Positions 9,923-19,322 of a DNA stretch of 64,000 nt are shown here, in pieces; the first letter of the stretch is position 1; each line of letters begins with the position of its first letter. The stretch is from contig NZ_CP098455.1 of NCBI RefSeq assembly GCF_023702635.1, forward strand, positions 3,596,001-3,660,000. The letters run 5' to 3'. Below the pieces are notes generated by a model. That model was not told the DNA's origin. It was given only the letters and a program-made list of their open reading frames with translations, and did not search any database. The position numbers were made by a program, and so were the translations under genes. This DNA comes from Spongiibacter taiwanensis. GTDB taxonomy: Bacteria; Pseudomonadota; Gammaproteobacteria; Pseudomonadales; Spongiibacteraceae.

Positions 9923-10093
9923 CTACCGCCGGTAGCGGGGCTGGTGTCGGCTGGCCTCAACACGAATCGGCACTAATTGCCCTTCCTGGTAGGGCTCATC
10001 CCGTAGACTTTGCTCCTCGAAACGGACCGACTCGAGGTGGCGACGAACGGCGAGCCGGAGCTCGTGAAGTGTGCGGCGAAGGCGTTCTATCAT
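9923..10093 (-). CDS. Small basic/charged protein of unknown function, 56 residues
   Basis: A short open frame begins at ATG 10093 (MIERLRRTLHELRLAVRRHLES) and is preceded by a strong Shine-Dalgarno (CAGGAGATCG on the minus strand). The first 30 residues should form one amphipathic helix rich in Arg, Leu and Glu, and the tail (PIRVEASRHQPRYRR) is basic and probably disordered. No signal peptide, membrane segment or cysteine is present. The frame stays open upstream to 10303, but that extension looks non-coding. It stands alone, 144 bp upstream of the aminotransferase gene on the same strand. I do not recognise a family; the ribosome site is the main support. Confidence 0.5.
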   Translation of the reverse strand: MIERLRRTLHELRLAVRRHLESVRFEEQSLRDEPYQEGQLVPIRVEASRHQPRYRR

Positions 10094-10559
10094 AAAACGA
10101 TCTCCTGTCAGCAGCCGGGGAAGGTGGCAGTGAATAGTGTTATCCCGGCAAAAATAATATGGCGGTGGCAGTCCTGTGCGCTGTGACTTGCTAGCGCGAA
10201 ACAGGGTTGGCGAAGTGGCCGTCCCGTCTCCCGGGAGGGGGGTAGGGATGCACTCCCATGCAAGCTCGCCCTGCGCGTTAAGCATCACCCGATGACGTAT
10301 CACTCAATATACGTATCACACCTCGGCCCGGATGCACCGCAATTGTTGCAATTTCATGATGCCTATTTTTGCTGTGAAGGGAAATAGCGGTATTCACCGG
10401 GTGTGAGCTCAGCCGCATGCTTTTGCTCCTGATCATCATCAGATTTGCAGGCACGCCGCGCAAGTTGCCCAGCCGTTGACCAAATTGGGTACAATACTCG
10501 CCTTTTTCGCTGCCCCTTTGCTTGCAGCGTCTCCGAATCATGTCACCTGTGAGGCTTTT
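10094..10559. other. Gene-free region with a direct repeat and candidate promoter
   Basis: These 466 bp separate the divergent small gene and the class V aminotransferase gene. I see a 9-bp direct repeat ACGTATCAC at 10295-10303 and 10311-10319, which could be a regulator site. Near the plus-strand gene lies TTGCCC (10465-10470), 19 bp and then TACAAT (10490-10495), a possible weak sigma70 promoter. Nothing else is recognisable. Confidence 0.4.
10465..10495 (+). promoter_or_regulatory. Possible sigma70 promoter for the class V aminotransferase gene
   Basis: TTGCCC at 10465-10470 and TACAAT at 10490-10495 are separated by 19 bp, longer than the optimal 17. The downstream ATG is 65 bp from the -10 element. 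The -10 match is 5/6 and the -35 match 4/6. This is a pattern match only. Confidence 0.35.
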
Positions 10560-11735
10560 ATGCAGATTTCCTCTTTCGTTGCCCCCCAGCGGGTGCTGAT
10601 GGGTCCTGGACCTTCAGATGTCCCCCAGCGGATTCTCGATGCGTTGGCCCGGCCCACCATTGGCCATTTGGATCCTCGCTTTATTGAGCTGATGGATGAG
10701 ATCAAAGCCCTGCTGAAATATGCCTTTCAGACTGAGAACGCGTTGACGTTGCCGGTCTCTGCGCCCGGTTCAGCGGGCATGGAAGCGTGCTTCGCCAACT
10801 TGCTGGAACCCGGCGATAAGGCGGTGGTTGCCGTGAACGGGGTGTTTGGCAAGCGGATGATTGAAAATGTGCAGCGCTGCGGCGCCACTGCGGTGGCGGT
10901 TGATCAGCCCTGGGGCGAGCCTGTTGATCCCGCCGCGGTGGAGCAGGTGTTGGCAGCGCATCCCGACGCGAAAGTGCTTGCCTTTGTGCATGCGGAAACC
11001 TCGACCGGCGCCCTCAGCGATGCCGAAACCCTGTGTGCCCTGGCCAAGCGTCACAACTGCCTGAGTATTGTCGACACCGTGACCTCGCTGGGCGGGGTGC
11101 CGCTGTATGTTGATCGCTGGAAAGCCGATGCGGTGTACTCCGGTACCCAGAAGTGTTTGTCCTGCACCCCGGGGCTGTCGCCGGTAACCTTTAGCGATGC
11201 GGCGGTGGCAGCGATCAAAGCGCGCAAGACGCCCGTTCAGAGCTGGTTTCTGGATATGAACCTGATCCTGGGATACTGGGGGCAGGGCGGTAAGCGCGCC
11301 TACCACCATACCGCGCCGGTGAATGCCCTGTATGGTTTGCATGAAGCCCTGGTTGCTTTGAAGGAAGAGGGGCTCGAAAACGCCTGGCTGCGTCACGCCA
11401 GTATGCATCAGGCCCTGGCGGCGGGTCTGGAGGCCCTTGGAATGCGCTTTGTGGTTAAAGCCGGTGCGCGTTTGCCCCAGCTTAACAGTGTGTATATTCC
11501 CGAGGGCGTTGACGATGCCCAGGCGCGGGCCTTCCTGCTCAGCAAATACAACCTGGAGATCGGCGCAGGTCTGGGCGATTTCGCTGGAAAAGTATGGCGC
11601 ATTGGTCTGATGGGCCATAGCGCCCGGCGGGAGAACATTGAGCTGCTGATCAACGCACTGGCCGACGCCTTTGCCGAACAGGGCAAGACGGTGGATGCCC
11701 AGGCGGCTCTGGCCGCCGTCGCCGGGAGCTTGTAG
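10560..11735 (+). CDS. Class V aminotransferase, alanine-glyoxylate / serine-pyruvate type
   Basis: The 391-residue protein is a PLP enzyme of the AGT/SGAT family, which typically moves the amino group of alanine or serine to glyoxylate. Family blocks are visible: [16 protein letters not shown] near the N terminus, HAETSTGA (about 144-151), [16 protein letters not shown] (about 172-187) and [15 protein letters not shown] with the PLP lysine Lys198. The C-terminal domain with the [12 protein letters not shown] block is complete. The ATG at 10560 is preceded by GTGAGG; the frame extends upstream to 10476, but that would add a promoter-like region. It is monocistronic with a terminator at 11764. 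Substrate preference is inferred only at family level. Confidence 0.9.
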   Translation: MQISSFVAPQRVLMGPGPSDVPQRILDALARPTIGHLDPRFIELMDEIKALLKYAFQTENALTLPVSAPGSAGMEACFANLLEPGDKAVVAVNGVFGKRMIENVQRCGATAVAVDQPWGEPVDPAAVEQVLAAHPDAKVLAFVHAETSTGALSDAETLCALAKRHNCLSIVDTVTSLGGVPLYVDRWKADAVYSGTQKCLSCTPGLSPVTFSDAAVAAIKARKTPVQSWFLDMNLILGYWGQGGKRAYHHTAPVNALYGLHEALVALKEEGLENAWLRHASMHQALAAGLEALGMRFVVKAGARLPQLNSVYIPEGVDDAQARAFLLSKYNLEIGAGLGDFAGKVWRIGLMGHSARRENIELLINALADAFAEQGKTVDAQAALAAVAGSL

Positions 11736-11763
11736 CCTCCGGTTGCGCGCCGATTCGGTGATA

Positions 11764-11792
11764 GGGGGCTGCCCACTGGGTGGCCCTTTTTT
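11764..11792 (+). terminator. Rho-independent terminator after the class V aminotransferase gene
   Basis: A GC-rich imperfect hairpin (GGGC-TG-CCC, loop, GGG-TG-GCCC) is followed directly by six T residues, 29 bp after the stop codon. Confidence 0.7.
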
Positions 11793-11934
11793 ATGTCCGC
11801 AGGATTGCTTTCTGTGCCTTTTCTGAAAAGGTGTATCGGCCCTGCCGAGGCGGTGTAGGTATTTTTGGCGATAAGGCAGGTTGGCCGCTATCTGCTACGC
11901 TTTGCCAAAATATGCGGATTGATAAGTTACAACT

Positions 11935-12771
11935 ATGAGTCAAGTTATCGGGCAAATCCGAAGCGATATCATTCGCGCAATCGAAGATGATTCCATCGTG
12001 CTGCCGACCCTCCCGGAGGTCGCCCTTGAGGTGAGGGAGGCCGCCAGCGATCCCGATGTCAGTATCCCTGTGTTGGCCACCATCATTGAGCATGACAGCT
12101 CTCTGGCTGCCCGTATTTTGCGGGTGTCCAATAGCTCGTTGCTGCGCGCCCAGGAGCCGGTGGTGGACGTGAAAACGGCCATCAGTCGAATAGGACTTTC
12201 CTATACCAGCACCTTGGTGACGGCACTGGCGATGCAGCAGATATTTCTGTCGACCAAAGAGAATCTTAATGCCCGGATGCGGGCTTTGTGGGTGCATAGC
12301 ACCGATGTTGCAGCGATCTGCAATACATTGGCGAAGAGCCAGCGCCATCTGAAACCAGAGCTGGCCACGCTGGCTGGAATCATTCACCAGATCGGCGCGT
12401 TACCGCTGCTGAACTACGCTGTAGGTCGGGGGTTTCTGCGAGACCACCCAACCATGCTGGATCAGGTGCTGGTGCAGTTGGCGCCGGAAATCGGCACCCG
12501 GATTCTGGAGTCCTGGGGCTTTGCGCCGGAGCTGGTGAACGTGCCGGTCGATCACTTGAAGTTTGACCGGGAAGTGGACCGGGCGGATTACGCCGACTTG
12601 GTCACCGTGGCCAATCTTCACAGTTACGTCGGCACCCAACACCCTTTTGCATCGGTGAACTGGGCCGACGTGACGGCCTTTGCCCGCCTGGGGCTGCCAG
12701 TCGATCCCGCCGAGGAAGATGCGGGATATCGGGAGCAGATCGAGCGCATGCAGGAAGCCTTGCGGGCTTAA
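11935..12771 (+). CDS. HDOD domain signalling protein
   Basis: The 278-residue protein is a stand-alone HDOD domain, a degenerate relative of HD phosphohydrolases found in bacterial signalling and stress proteins. The core LPTLPEVALEVREAASDPDVSIPVLATIIEHDSSLAARILRVSNS (about residues 22-66) is the textbook HDOD opening, followed by IGLSYTSTLVTALAMQQIF and a GIIHQIGALPLLNY segment in place of a full metal-binding HD site. No GGDEF, EAL or receiver domain is attached. It stands between two terminators and appears monocistronic. Its signalling partner cannot be inferred from the neighbourhood. Confidence 0.9.
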   Translation: MSQVIGQIRSDIIRAIEDDSIVLPTLPEVALEVREAASDPDVSIPVLATIIEHDSSLAARILRVSNSSLLRAQEPVVDVKTAISRIGLSYTSTLVTALAMQQIFLSTKENLNARMRALWVHSTDVAAICNTLAKSQRHLKPELATLAGIIHQIGALPLLNYAVGRGFLRDHPTMLDQVLVQLAPEIGTRILESWGFAPELVNVPVDHLKFDREVDRADYADLVTVANLHSYVGTQHPFASVNWADVTAFARLGLPVDPAEEDAGYREQIERMQEALRA

Positions 12772-12785
12772 TCCCTGGTATTGCG

Positions 12786-12818
12786 AAAAAAGGCGAACAA
12801 ATCTGTTCGCCTTTTTTT
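12786..12818. terminator. Bidirectional Rho-independent terminator
   Basis: A perfect 9-bp stem (AGGCGAACA / TGTTCGCCT) with a 4-nt loop is flanked by A and T runs, so it can serve both the plus-strand HDOD gene and the minus-strand yciK-like gene that converge here. Confidence 0.9.
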
Positions 12819-12834
12819 GTGCGACTTACACCGC

Positions 12835-13596
12835 TTATTTTGGTTGGGCGTCAAACTGTCGGCCATTGACCCCAGCACTGTCATCACTCATCAGATACAG
12901 GTACAGCGGCATGATTTCCTCGGGCGAGGGGTTTGAAGCGGGATTCTCGCCGGGGTAAGCCAGTCGGCGCATCACGGTATTGGTGGCTCCCGGGTTGATG
13001 CTGTTCACCCGAATGCCGTTAAGGCTGAATTCCTCATCCGCCAGAATCTGCATCATCGCCTCCGTGCCAAATTTGGATACCGAGTAGGCCCCCCAATAGG
13101 CGCGGCCCTTTCTCCCCACGCTTGACGAAGTGAATACCAGTGATGCCTTGCCCGCTGCGGCCATCACCGGTAGCAGGGCCTGGGTCATCATAAAGGGCGC
13201 CGTCAGATTGACCTGCAACACCTCTTCCCAGCTGTCTACTGTGGTTTGCGCAAGGGTGCGGCGCTGGCCAAGCACGCTGGCGTTATGGAGCAATCCATCA
13301 AGTCGGCCAAACTCCTGCTCAATGGTATTGGCCAGTTGCTCGTAGTCCTGCATGACGGCGCCGCGCAGGTGCAATGGGTAGATTGCCGCCTGGGGGTGAC
13401 CGGCTGCCTCGATCTCGTCGTACACCGCTTCCAGTTTTTCCACGGTGCGGCCAAGCAGAATCACGTTGGCGCCGTGGGCGGCAAACCGCAGCGCTGCGGC
13501 TCTGCCGATGCCGTCGCCGGCACCGGTCACCAGAATGATTTTGTTTTGCAGACAGGCATCGCCCGGCGTGAAGTCGTGAGGAAGGGTGTCAGCCAC
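12835..13596 (-). CDS. yciK: Short-chain dehydrogenase/reductase, YciK family
   Basis: The 253-residue protein is an SDR oxidoreductase of the YciK group. The NAD(P)-binding motif TGAGDGIGRAAALRFAAHGA (about 24-43), the NAS-type motif LLHNASVLG (about 105-113), the active-site SSSVGRKGRAYWGAYSVSK with Tyr and Lys, and the NPGAT block are all in place. In Pseudomonas the same gene follows mupP and ubiG, and here it is the 3' member of the same minus-strand run, 37 bp after mupP. The physiological substrate of YciK is not established. Confidence 0.92.
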   Translation of the reverse strand: MADTLPHDFTPGDACLQNKIILVTGAGDGIGRAAALRFAAHGANVILLGRTVEKLEAVYDEIEAAGHPQAAIYPLHLRGAVMQDYEQLANTIEQEFGRLDGLLHNASVLGQRRTLAQTTVDSWEEVLQVNLTAPFMMTQALLPVMAAAGKASLVFTSSSVGRKGRAYWGAYSVSKFGTEAMMQILADEEFSLNGIRVNSINPGATNTVMRRLAYPGENPASNPSPEEIMPLYLYLMSDDSAGVNGRQFDAQPK

Positions 13597-13633
13597 TGGT
13601 AAGCCTCGTATCGGTTAAGAATGGTGCTGGGAG

Positions 13634-14308
13634 TCAGGCGATATCGTTTGCCAGCAGTGCGGCAACAATATCGGCCAGTTCAGCGGGTTGATCGACAATG
13701 TAATCTGCCTGCCAGGAAGCGATGTCTTCATCGCTGGAGATATACCCATAGCGGCAGGCGATGGTGGGCATGGCAGCGGCGCGGCCCGCTTCGATGTCGC
13801 GCACGTGATCGCCCACGTAGATGGCCTGTTCAGGTTCGATGTCCAATTGCTCACAGGCCAGCAGCAGGGGCTCTGGGTCGGGTTTGCGACGGCTGACGTG
13901 ATCGGGGCAAATTGCCGGGCCGCAGCGTTTATCGAGGTTTAATGTGGCGAGCAGGGGCAGGGTGAAGCGGGCTGGCTTGTTGGTGACGACGCCCCACTTC
14001 AGGCCCCAGCATTCCAAATCCTCCAGAACTTTGGCCATGCCGGGAAACAGTGTGGTGTGGTCGGCGAGGTTGTCGGCGTAGCGGTCGAGAAATTCGGTCA
14101 GTAGTTCAGCAAATCCGGGGGTGTTTTCATCCTGGGAGAAGCCGAGTTTGATCACGGCGCGAGCGCCGTTGGAGACGTTTTGCCGAACTGCCTCATAGTT
14201 TTGCAGGGGCAGGTCGCGCGCGGCGAGCATGCTATTGAGAACGGTGGTGAAGTCGGACGCCGTATCGAGCAGGGTGCCATCGAGGTCAAATAAAACGGCT
14301 TTGAGCAT
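13634..14308 (-). CDS. mupP: HAD phosphatase, MupP / phosphoglycolate phosphatase type
   Basis: This 224-residue HAD hydrolase has the nucleophile motif FDLDGTLLDTASDF at its N terminus, the Thr/Ser motif GVVTNKP, Lys in SRRKPDPEPLLLA and the acidic motif YVGDHVRDIEAG. Between ubiG and yciK in Pseudomonas, the equivalent gene is mupP, the N-acetylmuramate-6-phosphate phosphatase of peptidoglycan recycling; older annotations call it gph. The assignment as MupP rests on this conserved context, and sequence alone cannot exclude phosphoglycolate phosphatase activity. Its ATG overlaps the ubiG stop by one base (TGATG), indicating coupled translation. Confidence 0.88.
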   Translation of the reverse strand: MLKAVLFDLDGTLLDTASDFTTVLNSMLAARDLPLQNYEAVRQNVSNGARAVIKLGFSQDENTPGFAELLTEFLDRYADNLADHTTLFPGMAKVLEDLECWGLKWGVVTNKPARFTLPLLATLNLDKRCGPAICPDHVSRRKPDPEPLLLACEQLDIEPEQAIYVGDHVRDIEAGRAAAMPTIACRYGYISSDEDIASWQADYIVDQPAELADIVAALLANDIA

Positions 14309-15018
14309 CAGTCGGGCTTCTTGACGTGGATCATGTAGTTCACGTCGACATCCCGCTCGGTCAGCTTGTAGCGCTTGGTGAGGGGGTTGTAGACCATGCC
14401 GGTCATGTGTTCGAGGGAAAGATCAGCCTCGCGCACCCAGCCGGCCAGTTCAGCGGGACGAATGAATTTGCTGAATTCATGGGTGCCCTTGGGCAGCATC
14501 TGCAGTACGTACTCGGCGCCAACAATCGCAAACATAAAGGACTTGGGGTTACGGTTGATGGTGGAGAAATAGAGGTCGCCGCCGGGCTTGCACAAGCTCG
14601 CGCAGGCCCGAATGACTGACGCCGGATTGGGCACGTGCTCCAGCATTTCCAGGCAGGTGACAACATCGTAGGTGCCGGGTTGGTCCTCGGCCATTTCCTC
14701 GGCGGTGGCTTGAAAGTAGTCCACTTTGACGCCGGATTCGAGTTGATGCAGTCGGGCAACGCTCAGCGGGGTTTCGCCCATGTCAATGCCGGTGACTTTG
14801 GCGCCGCGCTGGGCCATCGCCTCAGACAAAATGCCGCCGCCGCAGCCCACGTCCAACACCTTTTTCTCGGCCAGGGGGGAGCGCTGGTCAATGTAATTCA
14901 CCCGCAGCGGATTAATATCGTGAAGGGGCTTGAACTCGCTTTCCCGGTCCCACCAGCGATGGGCCAACTCTTCAAATTTGGCGATTTCGGCGGGGTCCAC
15001 ATTGGAATACTGCTGCAT
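14308..15018 (-). CDS. ubiG: Ubiquinone biosynthesis O-methyltransferase UbiG
   Basis: UbiG performs both O-methylations of the ubiquinone ring using S-adenosylmethionine. The 236-residue protein has the SAM motif [20 protein letters not shown] (about 53-72), [15 protein letters not shown] and [13 protein letters not shown], characteristic of the family. The start [24 protein letters not shown] is the conserved UbiG N terminus, so ATG 15018 is used although the frame remains open upstream. It lies one base after the mtaD stop and overlaps mupP by one base, so mtaD-ubiG-mupP form an operon, as in Pseudomonas. UbiG yields S-adenosylhomocysteine, a potential MtaD substrate. Confidence 0.96.
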   Translation of the reverse strand: MQQYSNVDPAEIAKFEELAHRWWDRESEFKPLHDINPLRVNYIDQRSPLAEKKVLDVGCGGGILSEAMAQRGAKVTGIDMGETPLSVARLHQLESGVKVDYFQATAEEMAEDQPGTYDVVTCLEMLEHVPNPASVIRACASLCKPGGDLYFSTINRNPKSFMFAIVGAEYVLQMLPKGTHEFSKFIRPAELAGWVREADLSLEHMTGMVYNPLTKRYKLTERDVDVNYMIHVKKPD

Positions 15019-15019
15019 A

Positions 15020-16348
15020 TCAAACTCCACTAATACGCTGGCGCCAATACTCGGCCTTGGCGGCCAGTTCCTGACTGTCCAACTGGGTGAGGGCGCCATT
15101 ATCCAGCATCCGCTGACCCTTTATCCAGCTATTGCGAACCCGGTGGCTGACATTGCTGTAGACCATCTGCGAGCTGGGCGAGTAGAGGGGCTGCTGGGCC
15201 AGGTCGGTCAGGTCAATGCTGATCAGGTCCGCTTGCTTGCCGACTTCCAGGCTGCCAACCAGGTGGTCGATGCCCAGTGCTTTGGCGCCGTTGAGCGTTG
15301 CGCAGCGCAGGGCCGCCATATCGGGTAGGGCGGTGGCGTCCCCGGCGACCGCCTTGGCGAGCAGTGCGGCGGTGCGCATTTCGCCCAGCAGGTCTAGGTC
15401 ATTGTTGCTGGCGGCGCCATCAGTGCCCAGGGCGACGTTGATACCCGCCCGGCGCATTTTCTCGACCGGCGAAAAGCCGCTGGCTAATTTCAGGTTGGAT
15501 TCGGGGCAATGAATAGCATGGCTGCCATGGGTGGCCAGCAGTGCGACATCCTCATCGCTGACGGCGGCCAGGTGAACGCACTGGGTTCGCGGTGTTAGCA
15601 GCCCCAGGTCTGCCAGACGTTGAATGGGGCGGCGGCCATCCGCGCCTACCGCATCGTCGACCTCGGTTTGGGTCTCGTGCAGGTGAATCTGCACCGGGGC
15701 CTCGGTTTCGGCGCTGAGCATGGCAACCCGACTGAGGGCCGCATCGCCAACGGTGTAAGGTGCATGAGGGCCGAACGCAATGCTGATCAGGTCGCTTTGT
15801 TTGTATTTGTCGCGCAGGGTCAGGCCCTTGGCAAAGTACTCGTCGGGGCCGCTGCCCCAGGCGCAGGGGAAATCGAATATTGGAAACGCGAATTGGGCGC
15901 GCATGCCGATGCGGTGAGTGAGCTCCGCTGCCACCTCCGGGAAGAAATACATGTCGCTGAAACAGGTGGTGCCGGTTTTGAGCATTTCTGCCAGGGCCAG
16001 GGCGGCACCGTCGCGGACAAACTCCTCGCTTACCCAGCGGCCCTCGGTTGGCCAGATATGATCATTCAGCCAGGTCATCAGCGGGTAGTCGTCGGCCATG
16101 CCGCGAAGCAGGCTCATGGCGGCGTGGCCGTGGGCGTTGATGAGCCCGGGTAAAACAATCTGGCCCGGCAGATCGACGCGTTCTTTGGCCACCACGCTGC
16201 GGGCTTGTTCGCTGGGGAGAATGGCCGTGATCACCCCGCCGCTGATGGCGAGGGCGTGGTTCTCCAGAATCGGGTCGCCATCGGTAATCGGCAGTATCCA
16301 GCGAGGAAAAATAAGCGTGTCGGCGACGGTGGGGATGGCCTCGGACAT
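15020..16348 (-). CDS. mtaD: 5-methylthioadenosine/S-adenosylhomocysteine deaminase (TRZ/ATZ amidohydrolase)
   Basis: The 442-residue enzyme belongs to the metal-dependent amidohydrolase family that deaminates methylthioadenosine and S-adenosylhomocysteine. Metal ligands are visible in [18 protein letters not shown], in [12 protein letters not shown], and in [18 protein letters not shown]. The segment [19 protein letters not shown] is typical of MtaD. ATG 16348 is preferred; an in-frame TTG three codons upstream has poor ribosome-site spacing. In Pseudomonas mtnA lies between this gene and gyrA; here only 272 bp of non-coding DNA separates them. The neighbouring SAM-using ubiG fits an SAH-related role. 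Confidence 0.93.
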   Translation of the reverse strand: MSEAIPTVADTLIFPRWILPITDGDPILENHALAISGGVITAILPSEQARSVVAKERVDLPGQIVLPGLINAHGHAAMSLLRGMADDYPLMTWLNDHIWPTEGRWVSEEFVRDGAALALAEMLKTGTTCFSDMYFFPEVAAELTHRIGMRAQFAFPIFDFPCAWGSGPDEYFAKGLTLRDKYKQSDLISIAFGPHAPYTVGDAALSRVAMLSAETEAPVQIHLHETQTEVDDAVGADGRRPIQRLADLGLLTPRTQCVHLAAVSDEDVALLATHGSHAIHCPESNLKLASGFSPVEKMRRAGINVALGTDGAASNNDLDLLGEMRTAALLAKAVAGDATALPDMAALRCATLNGAKALGIDHLVGSLEVGKQADLISIDLTDLAQQPLYSPSSQMVYSNVSHRVRNSWIKGQRMLDNGALTQLDSQELAAKAEYWRQRISGV

Positions 16349-16477
16349 GGGCGACAAAAACTCCAGCTCGGCAAAGGCGCCAGTATACTCAGATTCGGTG
16401 CTGCCCGGGGAAGTGATCGAGCCTTAGCTCCTTGATTTGCCGCGATTTCAAACTGTCTACGGTGGCGATATTCGTGC

Positions 16478-16553
16478 TATGATCGCCGTTTTGTTTTCAC
16501 CCCCGACAGGCGCGTGACAGTCAGTCACGGCAACGCTGGTGGAGTTGGGGGGA
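16478..16553 (+). promoter_or_regulatory. gyrA upstream region with TATGAT element and structured leader
   Basis: TATGAT at 16478-16483 is a plausible -10 element, but no good -35 is present. Downstream, CCCCCGAC (16500-16507) can pair with GTTGGGGG (16544-16551), enclosing a second 6-bp hairpin CGTGAC/GTCACG (16513-16518 with 16524-16529). The transcript would therefore carry a two-hairpin structure about 67 nt before the start codon. There is no T run, so it is not an obvious terminator. Function is unknown; the pairing is read directly from the sequence. Confidence 0.4.
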
Positions 16554-16620
16554 AATGGGTTATCCCCTGTTTGATATGCCGCGCCATCGCCCTGGCCGAT
16601 AATAAGGAAATCTTCCGTTA

Positions 16621-19254
16621 ATGGCTGATTTAGCTAAAGAAATTCTTCCCGTAAATATCGAGGACGAGCTTAAGCAGTCCTACCTTGATTACGCCATGAG
16701 TGTCATCGTTGGCCGGGCCCTGCCCGATGTGCGAGATGGCCTCAAGCCCGTTCACCGGCGGGTATTGTTCGCCATGAGCGAACTCAGCAACGACTGGAAC
16801 AAGGGCTATAAAAAGTCGGCCCGTGTGGTCGGTGATGTAATCGGTAAGTACCACCCCCACGGCGACTCGGCGGTGTACGACACCATCGTTCGGATGGCCC
16901 AGCCATTCTCTCTGCGCTACATGCTGGTTGATGGTCAGGGTAACTTCGGCTCCATCGATGGCGACAATGCGGCGGCAATGCGTTACACCGAAATCCGCAT
17001 GCAAAAGCTGTCCCACGAGCTGTTGGCCGATCTGGAAAAGGAAACCGTTGACTGGGTGCCCAACTACGACGGCACCGAACAAATTCCGGCGGTGCTGCCC
17101 ACCAAGGTGCCCAACCTGCTTATTAACGGCTCTTCGGGCATCGCGGTGGGGATGGCGACCAATATCCCGCCCCATAATCTGGCGGAAGTGGTCAATGCCT
17201 GTTTGGCGGTGTTGGACAATCCTGATATTACCGTCGAAGAGTTGATGGAATTTGTGCCGGGGCCGGATTTTCCCACTGCCGCGATTATTAATGGCCGCGC
17301 TGGCATTGTGGAAGCATATAAAACTGGGCGTGGGCGCATTTATGTGCGTGCCCGTGCCGAGGTCATCAGCAACGAGAAGACCAACAAAGACACGATCATC
17401 ATTACCGAGCTGCCTTATCAGGTGAACAAGGCGCGCTTGATTGAGAAGATCGCCGAGCTGGTAAAAGAAAAGAAAATAGAGGGCATTTCTGAGCTGCGCG
17501 ACGAGTCGGATAAAGATGGTCTGCGGGTCGTGGTAGAGATGAAGCGGGGCGAGAGCGGTGAGGTGGTGCTGAATAACCTCTACGCCCAGACCCAGCTGCA
17601 GAATGTCTTCGGCATCAATATTGTTGCTCTGGTGGATAATCAGCCGCGCATCCTCAATTTGAAGGAGCTGCTGGATTACTTTATCCGTCACCGCCGTGAA
17701 GTGGTTACCCGGCGCACGGTTTACCTGCTGCGCAAAGCCCGGGAGCGGGGACATGTGCTGGAAGGCCTGGCGGTGGCCATTGCCAACATCGACGAGATTA
17801 TCGCCACCATCAAAGCGTCTGCTACCACCCAGGATGCCCGGGATAACCTGATCGGGCGTCCCTGGGAGTTGGGCAGCGTCAGCGCCATGCTCGAACGGGC
17901 GGGTGAGAGCGCCTGCCGCCCGGATGATCTTGAAGAAGGGCTCGGTGTTCGCGACGGCAAATATTATCTGTCGGCGGCCCAGGTGCAGGCCATCTTGGAT
18001 TTGCGCCTGCAGAAACTGACTGGCCTTGAACACGAAAAGCTGTTGGAAGAGTACAAGCTCAAGCTGGACGAGATAGCCGAATACCTGAATATTCTAGGCG
18101 ACCACACCGCTTTGTTGGCGGTGATTCGCGGTGAGCTGCAACAGGTTGTGGCTGACTTTGGCGATGACCGTCGCACCGAAATTGTGGCTTCCCAGCTGGA
18201 TCTGACCCACGAAGACCTGATTCCCGAAGAGGATCGGGTAGTGACCATTTCCCACGGCGGCTATGCCAAATCCCAGCCTCTGGATTCCTACGCAGCGCAG
18301 CGTCGCGGCGGCATGGGTAAGTCGGCAACCGCTGTAAAAGAAGAGGATTTTGTCGAGCACCTACTGGTTGCCAACACCCACGACACCATTTTGTGCTTCA
18401 GCAATATCGGCAAGGTGTACTGGCTCAAGGTGTATCAGATTCCGGTCGCAGGGCGCAATTCCCGGGGGCGGCCGATGATCAACTTGCTGCCGCTGGATGA
18501 CGGTGAGCGCATCACCTCGATTCTGCCGGTGCACGAATATACCGAAGGCTACTTCATCTTTATGGCCACCGAGCAGGGCACCGTGAAAAAGACGCCTCTG
18601 GAGGCCTTCTCGCGGCCGCGCAGTGTGGGGCTTCGCGCTCTTGAGCTCGACGAGGGCGATGTACTGATTGGGACCGCCATTACGGATGGCAAAGACGATG
18701 TCGTGTTGCTCACCAGCGCCGGCAAGGCTGCCCGCTTCCAGGAGGGTGATGTTCGCGCCATGGGCCGGACTGCTCGGGGTGTGCGCGGCGTACGGATGGA
18801 TGACGGCCAGAAAGTGATCGCCATGTTGATCCCGAAAGAGGGTGGCAGGGTACTCACCGTTTCTGAAAATGGCTACGGCAAGCGCACGTCGGTGGAAGAT
18901 TTCCCCTGTAAAGGCCGGGGGAGTCGCGGTGTTATCGCGATGGCAATTACCGAGCGCAACGGCGACCTGGTGGGCGCGGTGCAGGTGTTCGACGGCGATG
19001 ATCTCATGCTGATCACCGATCAGGGCACACTGGTAAGAACCCGCACGGACGAAATTTCCTTGCTGGGTCGCAACACCCAGGGGGTTCGGGTAATCCGTCT
19101 GCGGGAAGATGAGCACCTGGTGGGGGTTCAGCGCGTCGCCGAAGATGATGTGGTGGCCGAGGTTGACGGCGATGCGGGCGGTGATGGTGAGTCCGCCGTG
19201 ACTGCGCCGACCGATGCCGGCGATGGTGATGCCGCACCGACCAGTGATGCCTGA
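16621..19254 (+). CDS. gyrA: DNA gyrase subunit A
   Basis: GyrA is the breakage-reunion subunit of DNA gyrase. The 877-residue protein has the catalytic Tyr122 (AMRYTEIRM) and an intact quinolone-resistance-determining region with Ser83 and Asp87 ([11 protein letters not shown]), the sensitive-type residues. The N-terminal winged-helix/tower domain runs to about residue 520, followed by the beta-pinwheel C-terminal domain containing the GyrA box [10 protein letters not shown] (about 560). The last 35 residues are an acidic, Ala/Asp/Gly-rich tail. The gene has its own leader, with mtaD diverging upstream, and serC is 68 bp downstream as in Pseudomonas. Confidence 0.98.
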   Translation: MADLAKEILPVNIEDELKQSYLDYAMSVIVGRALPDVRDGLKPVHRRVLFAMSELSNDWNKGYKKSARVVGDVIGKYHPHGDSAVYDTIVRMAQPFSLRYMLVDGQGNFGSIDGDNAAAMRYTEIRMQKLSHELLADLEKETVDWVPNYDGTEQIPAVLPTKVPNLLINGSSGIAVGMATNIPPHNLAEVVNACLAVLDNPDITVEELMEFVPGPDFPTAAIINGRAGIVEAYKTGRGRIYVRARAEVISNEKTNKDTIIITELPYQVNKARLIEKIAELVKEKKIEGISELRDESDKDGLRVVVEMKRGESGEVVLNNLYAQTQLQNVFGINIVALVDNQPRILNLKELLDYFIRHRREVVTRRTVYLLRKARERGHVLEGLAVAIANIDEIIATIKASATTQDARDNLIGRPWELGSVSAMLERAGESACRPDDLEEGLGVRDGKYYLSAAQVQAILDLRLQKLTGLEHEKLLEEYKLKLDEIAEYLNILGDHTALLAVIRGELQQVVADFGDDRRTEIVASQLDLTHEDLIPEEDRVVTISHGGYAKSQPLDSYAAQRRGGMGKSATAVKEEDFVEHLLVANTHDTILCFSNIGKVYWLKVYQIPVAGRNSRGRPMINLLPLDDGERITSILPVHEYTEGYFIFMATEQGTVKKTPLEAFSRPRSVGLRALELDEGDVLIGTAITDGKDDVVLLTSAGKAARFQEGDVRAMGRTARGVRGVRMDDGQKVIAMLIPKEGGRVLTVSENGYGKRTSVEDFPCKGRGSRGVIAMAITERNGDLVGAVQVFDGDDLMLITDQGTLVRTRTDEISLLGRNTQGVRVIRLREDEHLVGVQRVAEDDVVAEVDGDAGGDGESAVTAPTDAGDGDAAPTSDA

Positions 19255-19277
19255 TCCAGCTCAGGTTGATTATTAAT

Positions 19278-19306
19278 GGGGGGCGATGCTCCCCGGTTTT
19301 CTTTTT
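19278..19306 (+). terminator. Possible terminator/attenuator between gyrA and serC
   Basis: A G-rich arm (GGGGGGC) pairs with GCTCCCC, with one mismatch across a 3-nt loop, followed by GGTTTTCTTTTT. It lies only 16 bp before serC, so it may end gyrA transcripts or only reduce read-through. Confidence 0.5.
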
Positions 19307-19322
19307 GGAGCAGTAAGCAAAC

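Noticed and set aside
10770-11618. 282-codon frame opposite the class V aminotransferase
   Set aside because: Antisense shadow of a complete PLP enzyme.
16630-18033. 467-codon frame opposite gyrA
   Set aside because: Antisense shadow of a well-conserved GyrA coding frame; no family similarity.
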